Below are positions 1-8,425 of a stretch of DNA of 64,000 bases, piece after piece. Within the stretch, counting starts at the first letter, position 1, and every line of letters starts with the position of its first letter. Below the pieces are notes generated by a model. It saw only the letters and a list, made by a program, of their open reading frames with translations, made no database searches and was not told the origin of the DNA. The position numbers and the translations under genes are program-made. The DNA comes from Chloroflexota bacterium (GTDB lineage: Bacteria; Chloroflexota; Anaerolineae; UBA7937; B3-Chlor), in the NCBI GenBank assembly GCA_030603665.1, contig JAUVXJ010000012.1, positions 1 through 64,000 of the forward strand, written 5' to 3'.

Positions 1-69
1 ATACCGCCTCTTGATCAGTCGCAGATACTTCCTACGTTCGTCTATCGTCATCTTCTCTTTGTTGGGCAT
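1..69 (-). CDS. Transposase, N-terminus only (runs off left edge)
   Basis: Reading the minus strand from an ATG at 69-67 gives 23 open codons to the window edge. The peptide begins MPNKEKMTIDERRKYL and continues RLIKRRY. A Shine-Dalgarno-like GAGGGG (minus strand, about 78-73) sits just ahead of the ATG. From memory, this basic N-terminus resembles integrase-type IS transposases found in many Chloroflexota genomes; the catalytic core lies outside the window, so the family is not proven. It is divergent from the glycan locus and flanked by a duplicated terminal repeat, which fits the end of an insertion sequence. Confidence 0.5.
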   Translation of the reverse strand, partial: MPNKEKMTIDERRKYLRLIKRRY

Positions 70-79
70 AGTCCCCTCA

Positions 80-135
80 GTAACATTATCATTTGAGTGA
101 ACCATACCACTTCGGTAACATTATACGTGAGTGAA
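80..135. repeat. Duplicated terminal repeat of an insertion element
   Basis: Two direct copies of the same motif occur at 80-101 and 115-135, offset by 35 bases. Both begin GTAACATTAT and end GAGTGAA, with a 4-5 base variable middle. They lie between the transposase start and the glycan genes, where the end of an IS would be. Paired repeats of this kind often serve as transposase-binding sites. The minus strand of the second copy reads TATAAT (125-120), so the repeats may also carry the transposase promoter. The exact IS tip and any target duplication cannot be fixed from one end. Confidence 0.45.
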
Positions 136-144
136 TGCGCGGGC

Positions 145-173
145 TTTCCCTGAGGGTCAATTTGGACTATAAT
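145..173 (+). promoter_or_regulatory. Candidate promoter for the rmd-gmd unit
   Basis: TATAAT at 168-173 is a perfect -10 box. A weak -35-like TTTCCC lies at 145-150 with a 17-base spacer. Transcription would start near 180, about 48 bases ahead of the first gene. The box lies just outside the insertion-element repeats, so it could be native or supplied by the element. Confidence 0.4.
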
Positions 174-227
174 ACCGTAGGGGTCCGACACCCTAGGGCT
201 CCTTTATGACCAACCTGGGAGAGTGAC

Positions 228-1199
228 TTGAGGGCGTTGATCACGGGGGCTAATGGGTTTGCAGGCAGTCATCTCGCCGAGTACCTCTTGGCCCATACAG
301 ACTTGGAGGTTTGGGGAACCGACATCAGCAGCAACGACAGGAATATCGCTCACATCAGAGACGATCTCGAGCTCGTTGTGGGAGACATGTCGGACCCGGA
401 TGTGGCATCGGACATACTGTCGCAGACCCAACCCGACTACATATTCCATCTGGCGGCGCAGGCTTTTGTTCCCCTCTCGTGGAGCGATCCGTGGCAAACC
501 ATCGCCACCAACATCCGCCTTCAGTTGAACATCCTCAAGACCCTGGTCGATACGGGCAGCAGGCCCAGGGTGCTAGTCGTGGGCTCGGCCGATGAGTATG
601 GCCTGATTGCCGCTGATGAGCTCCCTGTCACCGAGGCCACTCCCCTGCGGCCGTACAGCCCCTATGCTGTGAGCAAAATCGCGCAGGACATGCTCGGCTA
701 CCAGTACTTTGCCAGCCACGCTCTGCCTATTGTCCGAGTGCGTCCTTTCAATCACATTGGAGCGCGGCAGAGTCCTGCTTTCGTGACCTCGGATTTCGCC
801 AAGCAGATTGCGGAGATCGAACAAGGGCAGCGCGAGGCGGAGTTGCACGTTGGCAATCTGGAGGCGAGACGAGACTTCACAGATGTGAGGGACATGGTGA
901 GGGCATACTACCTGGCTCTCCAACATGGTGAGGAGGGACAGGTCTACAACCTGGGCGCGGAGAGAGCTCAGGCCATACGAGATGTGCTGAACATGCTGTT
1001 GGAAATGAGTGAGGCCGAGATCGAGGTCGTGGAAGAGCCAGCGCGATTGAGGCCCACCGATGTACCCGTTGTAATCAGCGATTGCAGCAAGTTCCGCGAG
1101 CGAACGGGCTGGCGAGCGACGATTGACTTGCGCGACAGCCTGCAAGACATCCTCAACTATTGGCGGGAGAGAATCAGAGAGGATACTGGGGGGCAGTGA
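228..1199 (+). CDS. rmd: GDP-4-dehydro-6-deoxy-D-mannose reductase
   Basis: A 323-residue extended short-chain dehydrogenase. The N-terminal TGANGFAG is the Rossmann nucleotide-binding loop, and SPYAVSK holds the catalytic Tyr-xxx-Lys. The stretch [15 protein letters not shown] and the following [13 protein letters not shown] are typical of Rmd/GDP-mannose-dehydratase relatives. The product would reduce GDP-4-keto-6-deoxy-mannose to GDP-D-rhamnose in the cytoplasm. The next gene encodes the enzyme that makes its substrate, which supports the call strongly. The start is TTG at 228 with GGGAG just upstream; no better ATG exists near the Rossmann loop. The stop overlaps the next start by one base (TGATG), so the pair is translationally coupled. 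A related reductase giving GDP-L-fucose or another 6-deoxy sugar is the main alternative. Confidence 0.85.
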   Translation: MRALITGANGFAGSHLAEYLLAHTDLEVWGTDISSNDRNIAHIRDDLELVVGDMSDPDVASDILSQTQPDYIFHLAAQAFVPLSWSDPWQTIATNIRLQLNILKTLVDTGSRPRVLVVGSADEYGLIAADELPVTEATPLRPYSPYAVSKIAQDMLGYQYFASHALPIVRVRPFNHIGARQSPAFVTSDFAKQIAEIEQGQREAELHVGNLEARRDFTDVRDMVRAYYLALQHGEEGQVYNLGAERAQAIRDVLNMLLEMSEAEIEVVEEPARLRPTDVPVVISDCSKFRERTGWRATIDLRDSLQDILNYWRERIREDTGGQ

Positions 1200-2164
1200 T
1201 GAAGACGGCCCTGATTACTGGCATCACAGGTCAAGACGGTTCGCATCTGGCGGATTTCTTGCTGGAGAAGGGGTACCAGGTCGTGGGCATGGTGCGCCGC
1301 ACCAGCACCGTCAACTTCGATCGCATCACGCACATTCAGGATAAGGTCACCCTGACACAGGGCGATCTGTTAGATCAGGTATCCCTGGTGGACATCATGA
1401 AGGAATACCAGCCAGACGAGATCTATAACCTGGCTGCCCAGTCCTTCGTGCCCGCATCCTGGAAACAGCCGGTTCTGACCGGTGAGTTTACCGCGCTGGG
1501 CGTTACGCGAATGCTGGACGCCATGCGAATGGTGGTGCCCGAGGCGCGTTTCTATCAGGCATCCAGCAGCGAGATGTTTGGCAAGGTTCGTGAGGTGCCT
1601 CAAAACGAGCGGACTCCGTTCTACCCACGCAGCCCGTACGGGGTAGCCAAGGTGTATGGGCATTGGATCACCGTGAACTACAGGGAGAGCTATGGTCTCT
1701 TTGCTTGCTCCGGTATTCTGTTCAATCACGAATCGCCCCGCCGGGGTCTGGAATTCGTGACCCGCAAAGTCACCCACGGTGCGGCGCGTATCAAACTGGG
1801 CATGGCTCAGGAGCTGCCCATGGGGAATCTAGAGGCTCAGCGGGACTGGGGCTTCGCCGGCGACTATGTGCGGGCTATGTGGCTGATGCTCCAGCAAGAT
1901 GAGCCCGAGGACTTCGTGGTGGCCACCGGTATTCCCCACTCCGTTCGCGAGTTGCTGGAGGTGGCCTTTGGCCACCTGGGCCTGAACTACCGGGATCATG
2001 TGGAAGTTGATGAGCGCTTCATCCGGCCGGCCGATGTGGATCAGTTGGTGGGAGATGCCACCAAAGCTCGAGATAGCCTGGGCTGGGTGCCCGAAGTCGC
2101 CTTCGAGGAACTGATCAAGATGATGGTGGATCACGACCTGGCTTTGCTAGGAAAGCCGGGATAG
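1199..2164 (+). CDS. gmd: GDP-mannose 4,6-dehydratase
   Basis: A 321-residue SDR converting GDP-D-mannose to GDP-4-keto-6-deoxy-D-mannose. It has the family signatures [11 protein letters not shown] at the N-terminus, ASSSEMFG in the active site, SPYGVAK for the Tyr/Lys pair, and FNHESPRRG, which is characteristic of Gmd. I chose ATG 1199, which overlaps the rmd stop and is preceded by a run of G. An in-frame start 13 codons earlier would add an unconserved tail. Together with the upstream reductase this gives GDP-D-rhamnose, a likely building block for the glycans made by the rest of the locus. Length is close to the usual 320-370. Confidence 0.92.
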   Translation: MKTALITGITGQDGSHLADFLLEKGYQVVGMVRRTSTVNFDRITHIQDKVTLTQGDLLDQVSLVDIMKEYQPDEIYNLAAQSFVPASWKQPVLTGEFTALGVTRMLDAMRMVVPEARFYQASSSEMFGKVREVPQNERTPFYPRSPYGVAKVYGHWITVNYRESYGLFACSGILFNHESPRRGLEFVTRKVTHGAARIKLGMAQELPMGNLEAQRDWGFAGDYVRAMWLMLQQDEPEDFVVATGIPHSVRELLEVAFGHLGLNYRDHVEVDERFIRPADVDQLVGDATKARDSLGWVPEVAFEELIKMMVDHDLALLGKPG

Positions 2165-2176
2165 CCCGAGGGACCT

Positions 2177-2998
2177 ATGGCAGCCAGCGCCACCGACATG
2201 GAAACCAGCCTGGTCGACACCCACGCGCATCTAGATTTCGCCCAGTTCGATGGGGATCTGGATGGAGTTCTTAATAGAGCTGCGGATGAGGGCGTGGCCT
2301 TTGTGGTGACGGTGGGTTTTGATCTCGAGTCCAGCCGACATGCTGTGGCTCTCGCGGATGAGCATGCGAATCTGAAGGCTTGTGTGGGAGTGCACCCGCA
2401 TGAGGCGTCGCGGGTCGCCCCCTCAGTTGTCGAAAACTTGAGAGAACTGGCCAGGCACGAACAGGTGGTAGCCATCGGTGAGATCGGGCTAGACTACTAC
2501 CGGGATCGGTCTCCACGCGCTGCTCAGCGACGCGCATTCAGGCAGCAACTGGAACTGGCAGCCGAGGTGGGCAAGCCCGTCGTGATTCACGATCGCGACG
2601 CACATGGCGACGTGATGCAAATGATTCGTGAGTGGTCTGAGACTGTGACCTCGTCTAATGGAGGGCTGCGTCCGCCACTGGGGGTGGTCCACTGTTTCTC
2701 AGGCGACCAAGCCATGGCCAGCGAGCTTTTCCAGTTGGGGTTTCTGATCTCGGTGGCAGGGCCTGTTACCTACGCAAACGCCCGGCAGCTGCAGGAACTG
2801 GTAGGTCGCCTGCCACTGGAGAGGTTGCTCATCGAAACAGATTGTCCGTTCCTGTCGCCGCATCCTTTCAGAGGGAAGCGCAACGAGCCTGGAAACGTGC
2901 GGTTGGTGGGGTCAAAGGTTGCCGAGATCAAGAACGTGTCGCTGGAAGAGGTGGCAAGAGTCACCACCGAGAATGCCCGTCAGGTGTTCAGGTTCTGA
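2177..2998 (+). CDS. tatD: TatD family metal-dependent DNase
   Basis: A 273-residue TIM-barrel hydrolase. The metal ligands of the TatD family are visible: DTHAHLDF near the N-terminus (H-x-H), GEIGLDYY (Glu), VVIHDRDAH, VVHCFSG, and the C-terminal ETDCPFLSPHPFRG (Asp). TatD proteins are 3'-5' exonucleases or DNases acting in DNA repair and turnover, and have no known part in glycan synthesis. The gene lies 12 bases after gmd and is probably a passenger of the same transcript. The ATG at 2177 is preceded by GAGGGACC; a second ATG a few codons in (METSLVDTHAH) is a possible alternative start. Confidence 0.9.
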   Translation: MAASATDMETSLVDTHAHLDFAQFDGDLDGVLNRAADEGVAFVVTVGFDLESSRHAVALADEHANLKACVGVHPHEASRVAPSVVENLRELARHEQVVAIGEIGLDYYRDRSPRAAQRRAFRQQLELAAEVGKPVVIHDRDAHGDVMQMIREWSETVTSSNGGLRPPLGVVHCFSGDQAMASELFQLGFLISVAGPVTYANARQLQELVGRLPLERLLIETDCPFLSPHPFRGKRNEPGNVRLVGSKVAEIKNVSLEEVARVTTENARQVFRF

Positions 2999-3103
2999 TG
3001 TGGTCTGTCAATTGAGTATGCTATGCAGTTTTCGCTTGACCACAGGCGCTTCAGAGCGCATCAGATCGGGAGGTAGCGTCGGCGTGGCTCGGGATAGTCG
3101 CAA

Positions 3104-4087
3104 TTGGGCAGGTGGGTGTTGAAGACTCTACCCTTGTTCGAGCCTATACGTGAAGAGTTGCAGGTCGTCGAAGAGACGCTGCATCTGGCAGCGCATGGAG
3201 AGCATGAACGCCTTGGTGAGATACTGAACTATCTGCTAGACAGCGGTGGCAAGCGTATTCGTCCGGCTCTGGTCATTCTGGCCTCCAAGTTCCACGATCA
3301 CGATGCAGCCAGAGTATTGCCCTTGGCGGCAGCGGTGGAGATGCTTCACACAGCTACGCTGGTGCATGACGATCTTGTAGATGGTTCTCTCCTGAGGAGA
3401 GGCAGTCCTACACTGAACGTGGACCTCGGCGCAGGGGCCATCATCCTCGTGGGGGATTACCTCTTCGCCTGGGCAGCGGACTTGGCCGCGGCCACCGAGA
3501 GCGTTCCTGTGGTCGATATCTTCGCGAAGACCCTGATGACCATCTGCAGAGGCGAGATCACGCATGCCTTCGATCGTGATGGTTGGCGACGCACCAAGGA
3601 GGACTACTACCACAGTACCTACAGCAAGACAGCCTCTTTGTTCGCTGCTTCCGCACAATCCGGCGCCCTGCTCAGCGGCGCGCCGGACGCCACGGTCCAG
3701 GCGCTGCGAGAGTATGGCTGCAAGCTGGGGATGGCTTTTCAAATCGTAGACGACATTCTTGACTTCGTTGGCGACGAGGATGTAGTGGGTAAGCCCATTG
3801 GCGGCGATTTGCGCCAGGGTACTGTCACCCTACCATTGTTGCTCTTCCTCGAGGAGCACCCGCAGACAGATCTCCTACGGGCCATATTCGAGCAACAGGA
3901 TGACAGGGAGGAGAAGACCCGGGCCCTGGCGCATATGGTCAGAAGTTCTCCTGCCATCGCAGCGGCCCGCGAGGAAGCTCAGCGCTTCACAATCGAGTCC
4001 AAGCAGGCTATCGAAGACCTCTCTCGAAACCCGTACAGGCAAGTAATGCTCGATTTGGCTGATTTCCTCCTGGAGCGCAGGCGGTAG
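3104..4087 (+). CDS. Polyprenyl diphosphate synthase (trans-isoprenyl family)
   Basis: About 327 residues. The first Asp-rich motif DDLVD is at residues 89-93, preceded by the GGKRIRPAL signature, and the second, DDILDFVGDE, is in the C-terminal half. These bind the Mg-diphosphate of the allylic substrate and isopentenyl diphosphate. Such enzymes extend farnesyl or geranylgeranyl diphosphate to the side chain of a quinone or to a glycan lipid carrier. Within a glycan locus a carrier role is tempting, but trans-type synthases more often serve quinones, so the product length and use are open. The start is uncertain: TTG 3104, GTG 3116 and TTG 3119 are all in frame, and TTG 3119 has the best-spaced ribosome site (GGGCAGG). 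Confidence 0.85.
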   Translation: MGRWVLKTLPLFEPIREELQVVEETLHLAAHGEHERLGEILNYLLDSGGKRIRPALVILASKFHDHDAARVLPLAAAVEMLHTATLVHDDLVDGSLLRRGSPTLNVDLGAGAIILVGDYLFAWAADLAAATESVPVVDIFAKTLMTICRGEITHAFDRDGWRRTKEDYYHSTYSKTASLFAASAQSGALLSGAPDATVQALREYGCKLGMAFQIVDDILDFVGDEDVVGKPIGGDLRQGTVTLPLLLFLEEHPQTDLLRAIFEQQDDREEKTRALAHMVRSSPAIAAAREEAQRFTIESKQAIEDLSRNPYRQVMLDLADFLLERRR

Positions 4088-4189
4088 CGCCGACGTGTGC
4101 CAGAGTCAGGTGGGTGGCTCGGTACCCCAGTCATCGGAGAGGGTGTCGGTGAAGAGTTGCCCGCTGCGGGCGAATACGAACCTCTTGAG

Positions 4190-4208
4190 CCCCCGAGATC
4201 ATCGGGGG
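4190..4208 (+). terminator. Hairpin in the gap before the first GT2 gene
   Basis: CCCCCGA at 4190-4196 and TCGGGGG at 4202-4208 form a perfect 7-bp stem with a 5-base loop. No run of T follows, so a Rho-independent terminator is doubtful. It may be a weak terminator or an RNA-stabilising structure between the synthase gene (ends 4087) and the GT2 gene (starts 4233). Confidence 0.3.
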
Positions 4209-4232
4209 TTGCTACGACCCCGGTAATATTCC

Positions 4233-5174
4233 ATGGGCCACGACTTGTCGATCGTCATCGTTAGCTGGAACGTCAGGGATCTCCTGCGCCGGTGTGTGGG
4301 CTCGGTCATAGAGAGTCTGAGTACAGGAAAGGGCGAGCGACTCTCATCGCAGCTGATCGTGGTAGACAACGCCTCCAGCGATGGGAGCGTGGATATGCTT
4401 CAAGAGGAGTATCCACACGTCCATCTGATTGTCAATGACCAGAATCTAGGGTTCACCAGGGGCAACAACCAGGGCATAGCCGCTGGCGATGGGCGATACG
4501 TACTGCTACTGAACCCTGACACAGAAGTGGTGGGAGACGCCCTGGGCGAGATGGTGTCGCATATGGAGGCCCATCCCCGAGTCGGAGCACTGGGCCCACG
4601 GCTTCTGGGTTCTGACGGGCGGGTACAGTCTTCCCGGCGTCGCTTCCCCAGCCTCAGCACGGCGTTCGTGGAGAGCACGTTCTTGCAGCCACGGTTCTCT
4701 GAGAGCGGGATCCTGGGGAGATACTACGTGCTGGACCGCGATGATGACGAGACGCAAGACGTGGATTGGCTGGTCGGGGCGTGTCTCATGATGCGCCGGA
4801 CGACGCTCAAGGAGGCAGGGCCTCTGGATGAGAGGTTCTTCATGTACTCTGAGGAAATGGACTGGTGCTATCGGGCCAAGGAACGAGGCTGGAGAGTGGT
4901 CTACCTCCCAGCGGCGCGGGTGGTCCATCACGAGGGCAAGAGCAGCGAACAGGTCTTGCCCGTGCGCCATATCCAGTTCCAGCGGAGCAAGGTGCTGTTC
5001 TTCAAGAAGCACTACGGAGGCGGGCGCGGTGAGGTTCTGCGGCTCTACCTTCTGGCTACCTACCTGTGGCAAACGATGGTGGAGGGCCTCAAGTGGCTTG
5101 TGGGTCACAAGCGTCACTTGCGCCGGCAGCGCGTGGCTGCCTACTCGCAGGTCTTGCGGTCGGGTCTGAGGTAG
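4233..5174 (+). CDS. GT2 glycosyltransferase, rhamnosyltransferase-like
   Basis: A 313-residue GT-A enzyme. SIVIVSWN opens the fold, VVDNASSDGS and NLGFTRGNNQG bind the nucleotide, and LLNPDTEV holds the DxD-like metal site. FFMYSEEMDWCYRAK is the usual acceptor-side motif of WbbL/rhamnosyltransferase relatives. It should add a sugar, plausibly rhamnose given the gmd/rmd genes upstream, to a lipid-linked glycan at the inner membrane face. The C-terminal helices may associate with the membrane. ATG 4233 has no clear Shine-Dalgarno. The next gene starts one base after this stop, so the two are coupled. The acceptor cannot be told from sequence. Confidence 0.85.
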   Translation: MGHDLSIVIVSWNVRDLLRRCVGSVIESLSTGKGERLSSQLIVVDNASSDGSVDMLQEEYPHVHLIVNDQNLGFTRGNNQGIAAGDGRYVLLLNPDTEVVGDALGEMVSHMEAHPRVGALGPRLLGSDGRVQSSRRRFPSLSTAFVESTFLQPRFSESGILGRYYVLDRDDDETQDVDWLVGACLMMRRTTLKEAGPLDERFFMYSEEMDWCYRAKERGWRVVYLPAARVVHHEGKSSEQVLPVRHIQFQRSKVLFFKKHYGGGRGEVLRLYLLATYLWQTMVEGLKWLVGHKRHLRRQRVAAYSQVLRSGLR

Positions 5175-5175
5175 A

Positions 5176-6387
5176 ATGCGAGTTTGTCTGGCTAGCGGCG
5201 AGTTCCCTCCCATGCAGGGAGGTGTAGGTGATTTCACCAGAGAGTTGGGGCTGGCCCTCAACGGGCTGGGGGTCACCGTCAAGGTGGTGACCTCGGTACA
5301 GGCTAGTCAGCCGGCGGAGACGGTCGTATCGCCCCATGGGGGAGGCACTCTCAAGCAGGATGGGCGGCAGATAACCGTGTACCCTGTGATCGCCCATTGG
5401 GATTTCTCCTCGTGGCAGAGCATTGCCGCGCTGCTGAAGCACACAGAGCCTCAAATCCTCAATATTCAATATCAGACGGCTGCGTACCAGATGCATCCTG
5501 CCATCAACTTCCTTCCGTGGAGGCTGCGTTTTCTCAGGTATAGGCCCAGGGTGGTGGCGACCTTCCACGACCTGAAACTGCCCTATCTGTTCCCCAAGGC
5601 GGGCCCTGTGCGGAGATGGGTGACCAGCGCGCTCATACGAGGGTGCGACGCCACGATTGTTACCAACGTCGAAGACCGATCGCAGGCGGAGCGGCTCGGC
5701 GCGCACGATCCACATCTGTTACCTATCGGTAGCAACATACACCCTCAGGCGCCACCAAACTATGATCGCCAGAAGTGGCGTGAGCGATGGGGTGTGGGTG
5801 AAGATGAGGTTTTGGTCTGCTATTTCGGCTTCTTGAACGAGAGCAAGGGTGGTGAGACGCTATTCAGGGCCCTTGCTCACCTTGTGGATTCCGGGGAGAG
5901 GATCAGGCTGCTGATGATCGGAGGCAAAGTGGGCTCCAGCGACCCCGCCAACGTGGCCTTCCTTCAGAAGATGGAAGCCCTGATCGGGGAACTGAATGTA
6001 GAGGGCACAGTGGCCTGGACAGGCTACGTTGATGGCCCTGAAGTCTCGGCCAACTTCTGGGCCGCTGACGTGTGCGTGTTGCCGTACCGCGACGGGGTGT
6101 CATTTCGACGGGGGACTCTCATGGCGGCTCTGGCGCACGGCATGCCTATCATCAGCACCTACCCCCGGGTGGACACTGCTGAGGTTGTTGAGGGGGAGAA
6201 CATGGCCCTGGTTCCGCCCGACGATCCTCAGGCCCTAGCGGACAAGATTCGTGAGGTGACGACATCGGACCAGCTGCGACAGCGGCTGGCTCGCGGGGCA
6301 ACTGGGTTGTCGAGGCTCTTCTCCTGGGAGGCCATCGCTGAAGATACCTACGAGCTCTATGAGCAGATCCTCAATGCCAGGACGTAA
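5176..6387 (+). CDS. GT4-type glycosyltransferase
   Basis: A 403-residue GT-B protein. The N-terminal domain starts LASGEFPPMQGGVGDFTREL, the Gly-rich acceptor loop. The C-terminal domain shows VCYFGFLNESKGGETLFRAL and the donor-binding stretch VLPYRDGVSFRRGTLMAALA followed by GMPII. It is a retaining transferase using a nucleotide sugar in the cytoplasm. The usual E-x7-E motif is altered: FRRGTLMAAL stands where many GT4 enzymes have a Glu-rich EGFG segment, seen in other distant GT4 members. ATG 5176 has GAGGT five bases upstream and lies one base after the GT2 stop. Confidence 0.82.
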   Translation: MRVCLASGEFPPMQGGVGDFTRELGLALNGLGVTVKVVTSVQASQPAETVVSPHGGGTLKQDGRQITVYPVIAHWDFSSWQSIAALLKHTEPQILNIQYQTAAYQMHPAINFLPWRLRFLRYRPRVVATFHDLKLPYLFPKAGPVRRWVTSALIRGCDATIVTNVEDRSQAERLGAHDPHLLPIGSNIHPQAPPNYDRQKWRERWGVGEDEVLVCYFGFLNESKGGETLFRALAHLVDSGERIRLLMIGGKVGSSDPANVAFLQKMEALIGELNVEGTVAWTGYVDGPEVSANFWAADVCVLPYRDGVSFRRGTLMAALAHGMPIISTYPRVDTAEVVEGENMALVPPDDPQALADKIREVTTSDQLRQRLARGATGLSRLFSWEAIAEDTYELYEQILNART

Positions 6388-6388
6388 G

Positions 6389-6417
6389 TTGCTAGAAGGT
6401 ATTCGCTGTGATAACAT
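6389..6417 (+). promoter_or_regulatory. Possible internal promoter before the epimerase
   Basis: TTGCTA (6389-6394) and TAACAT (6412-6417) are separated by 17 bases, and TG precedes the -10 box by one base (extended -10). The match is only 4 of 6 in each box. It sits in the 102-base gap between the GT4 and epimerase genes. Confidence 0.3.
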
Positions 6418-6489
6418 TCCTGGATGGTCGGCCAACCCTGAGGGGCGAGCCATACCACTCCAAGAGGAACGTTGCGGACGGGAGTCGTG

Positions 6490-7623
6490 ATGAGCGAGCG
6501 TGGTAAGGTCTTGGTAACCGGCGGCGCCGGTTTCATAGGCTCATACTTGGTGGATGCCCTTGTGGAGAGGGGTTATGGCGTCCGTGTCTTTGATAGCCTG
6601 GAGCCACAGGTTCACGGAGAGGGGCGTCAGGTACCGGAGTATCTGAGTCCCGGTGCAGAGCTGGTCATCGGAGATGTCAGGGACCGCTCCGCGCTGAAGG
6701 CTGCCTTGGCGGGAATCGACATCGTCTTTCACTACGCCGCGGCCGTCGGTGTGGCCCAGTCGATGTATGAGATACACCGTTATGTGGAAGCGAACACCCT
6801 GGGTGGCGCCACGCTCTTGGACATCCTGGCTGAAGAGAGTCACCACGTGAGAAAACTGATTGTGGCCTCGTCGATGTCTATCTACGGCGAGGGCAAGTAC
6901 GGCTGTGATACGTGCGGCGTGGCGTATCCACAGCTGAGATCGGACGAGCAGCTACGGCAACGGCAATGGGAGATGCGCTGTCCGTCGTGCGATGAGGAGA
7001 TGCGGCCCCTTCCGACCGATGAGGACAAGCCTCTGCACCCGACTTCGATCTATGCGGTGACCAAGAGGGACCATGAGGAGATGTTCCTCTGCTTCGGACG
7101 GGCGTACGGGATACCCGCGGTGGCTCTCCGCTTTTTCAACGTCTATGGCCCTCGGCAGGCTCTCTCCAACCCCTACACGGGTGTCGCGGCCATATTCTCG
7201 TCCAGGCTGCTCAATGGGCAGCCCCCGGTCATTTTCGAGGACGGCTTGCAGAGCCGGGATTTCGTGCACGTCAGCGACATTGTCCGCGCCAGCTTGCTAG
7301 CTATGGAGAGTGAGAAGGGCGACCACGAGGTCTTCAATGTGGGCACGGGGAGGCCGCTGACCATCGCGGCGATAGGACAGGCTCTCATCGACGAACTGGC
7401 AGGGGGCCAGATCGAGCCGCAGATTGTGGGTAAGTACCGGCGGGGAGATATCCGCCACTGCTTTGCCGACATTGGGAAGATCACGGACAAGCTTGGATTC
7501 GTACCCCAAGTGAAGTTCGAGGACGGCGTATCTGATCTCATTTCCTGGGTCAGGGAGCAGGAGGCGGCAGACCGCTTCCATCTCGTGGACCGTGAACTCA
7601 AAGAAAAGGACCTCATCGTCTAG
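6490..7623 (+). CDS. SDR epimerase with Cys4 insert, dTDP-L-rhamnose 4-epimerase-like
   Basis: A 377-residue extended SDR. TGGAGFIGSYL is the NAD loop; Tyr188-xxx-Lys192 (SIYAVTK) is the catalytic pair, with SSMSIYGEG before it. Between them lies an insert with Cys139-xx-Cys142 and Cys164-xx-Cys167, a zinc-ribbon pattern. RFFNVYGPRQALSNPYTG and FEDGLQSRDFVHV follow. This architecture, insert included, is what I recall for the dTDP-L-rhamnose 4-epimerase family (EC 5.1.3.25, WbiB type), which makes dTDP-6-deoxy-L-talose. No rmlABCD genes are in the window, so its substrate would have to come from elsewhere. ATG 6490 has GGGAG at 6480-6484; an in-frame start at 6472 is less likely. A UDP-sugar 4-epimerase is the alternative. 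Confidence 0.78.
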   Translation: MSERGKVLVTGGAGFIGSYLVDALVERGYGVRVFDSLEPQVHGEGRQVPEYLSPGAELVIGDVRDRSALKAALAGIDIVFHYAAAVGVAQSMYEIHRYVEANTLGGATLLDILAEESHHVRKLIVASSMSIYGEGKYGCDTCGVAYPQLRSDEQLRQRQWEMRCPSCDEEMRPLPTDEDKPLHPTSIYAVTKRDHEEMFLCFGRAYGIPAVALRFFNVYGPRQALSNPYTGVAAIFSSRLLNGQPPVIFEDGLQSRDFVHVSDIVRASLLAMESEKGDHEVFNVGTGRPLTIAAIGQALIDELAGGQIEPQIVGKYRRGDIRHCFADIGKITDKLGFVPQVKFEDGVSDLISWVREQEAADRFHLVDRELKEKDLIV

Positions 7624-7641
7624 CGCGGTCGATGGGGACGG

Positions 7642-8409
7642 ATGGTCTTCATGAATCAGCACAGGGGCGACGAGTTCAAGCAATTACAGCGGGAGACCTA
7701 CGATAGCCTGTACAATGATCTCGATTTCGCTCTGTACAAGGTCCAGCACCCCTTTCGACAATACTTCGAGCACCACATTGTATCTCTGGCCTTGAAGGGG
7801 CTGGAGGGCTCGGAGCGGATGACTTGCCTTGACATAGGGTGTGGGCAAGGGATCACTACCTACGTGCTGAGCAAGCACTTCAACAGGGTTGTGGGTGTCG
7901 ATTTCTCTCGTGGAGCCATCCGAACGGCCACCGCCTTCTTGGAGGCCATGGATGTGGAAAACGCAACGGTGCTGGTGGGTGACGTTGACAACCTGGGCCT
8001 GGCTCGCGATTCCGTTGATGTCGTCCATTTCAAGGATTTCTTGCATCACACTGTTGAGCCGTTGAGAGCGCTGGAAAACCTGAGAGAGGTCAGCAGCCAG
8101 GGACGCGTCGTGGGAGCGGAGGTGAACGGTCGCTCACCGATCATGAGCCTGTTCGGCAGGTTGGCCAAGCACGAGCGGGGGTTGCTGGACAGCAACAGGC
8201 AGTGGCTCTCGGACCTCGCACTGGCAGCCGGGTTCAAAGAGATAACGATTGACGAGTTCAGCTTCTACCCGTACCCTATGCGCATACCTATCATCGGGGA
8301 TCGGCGATTGGGGCCCTTGCTTCCCGCCATAACGGCCGTGGAGACGTTCCTGGTGAAGACGCCATTGCGAAGGTACGCCAACTACCTGGTCTTTGATGCT
8401 TCATGCTGA
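7642..8409 (+). CDS. Class I SAM methyltransferase
   Basis: A 255-residue methyltransferase. LDIGCGQGITTYVLSK is motif I (SAM binding), VVGVDFSRGAI motif II, and DSVDVVHFKDFLHH the motif IV region. The C-terminus is hydrophobic (a stretch from about residue 215 on), perhaps a membrane contact. Substrate unknown; between a nucleotide-sugar epimerase and glycosyltransferases, sugar O-methylation or lipid modification is likely. ATG 7642 follows GGGGACGG; ATG 7651 is in frame and also possible. It lies 18 bases after the epimerase stop, probably in the same transcript. Confidence 0.82.
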   Translation: MVFMNQHRGDEFKQLQRETYDSLYNDLDFALYKVQHPFRQYFEHHIVSLALKGLEGSERMTCLDIGCGQGITTYVLSKHFNRVVGVDFSRGAIRTATAFLEAMDVENATVLVGDVDNLGLARDSVDVVHFKDFLHHTVEPLRALENLREVSSQGRVVGAEVNGRSPIMSLFGRLAKHERGLLDSNRQWLSDLALAAGFKEITIDEFSFYPYPMRIPIIGDRRLGPLLPAITAVETFLVKTPLRRYANYLVFDASC

Positions 8410-8425
8410 GGGGTGTTCATAGCAG

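Noticed and set aside
573..1145. A 190-codon minus-strand open frame
   Set aside because: Lies wholly inside rmd, whose + strand product has full SDR motifs. It is a codon-bias shadow.
4190..4208. Intrinsic terminator after the polyprenyl synthase
   Set aside because: The stem is good but no T tract follows, so it is listed only as a hairpin of uncertain role.
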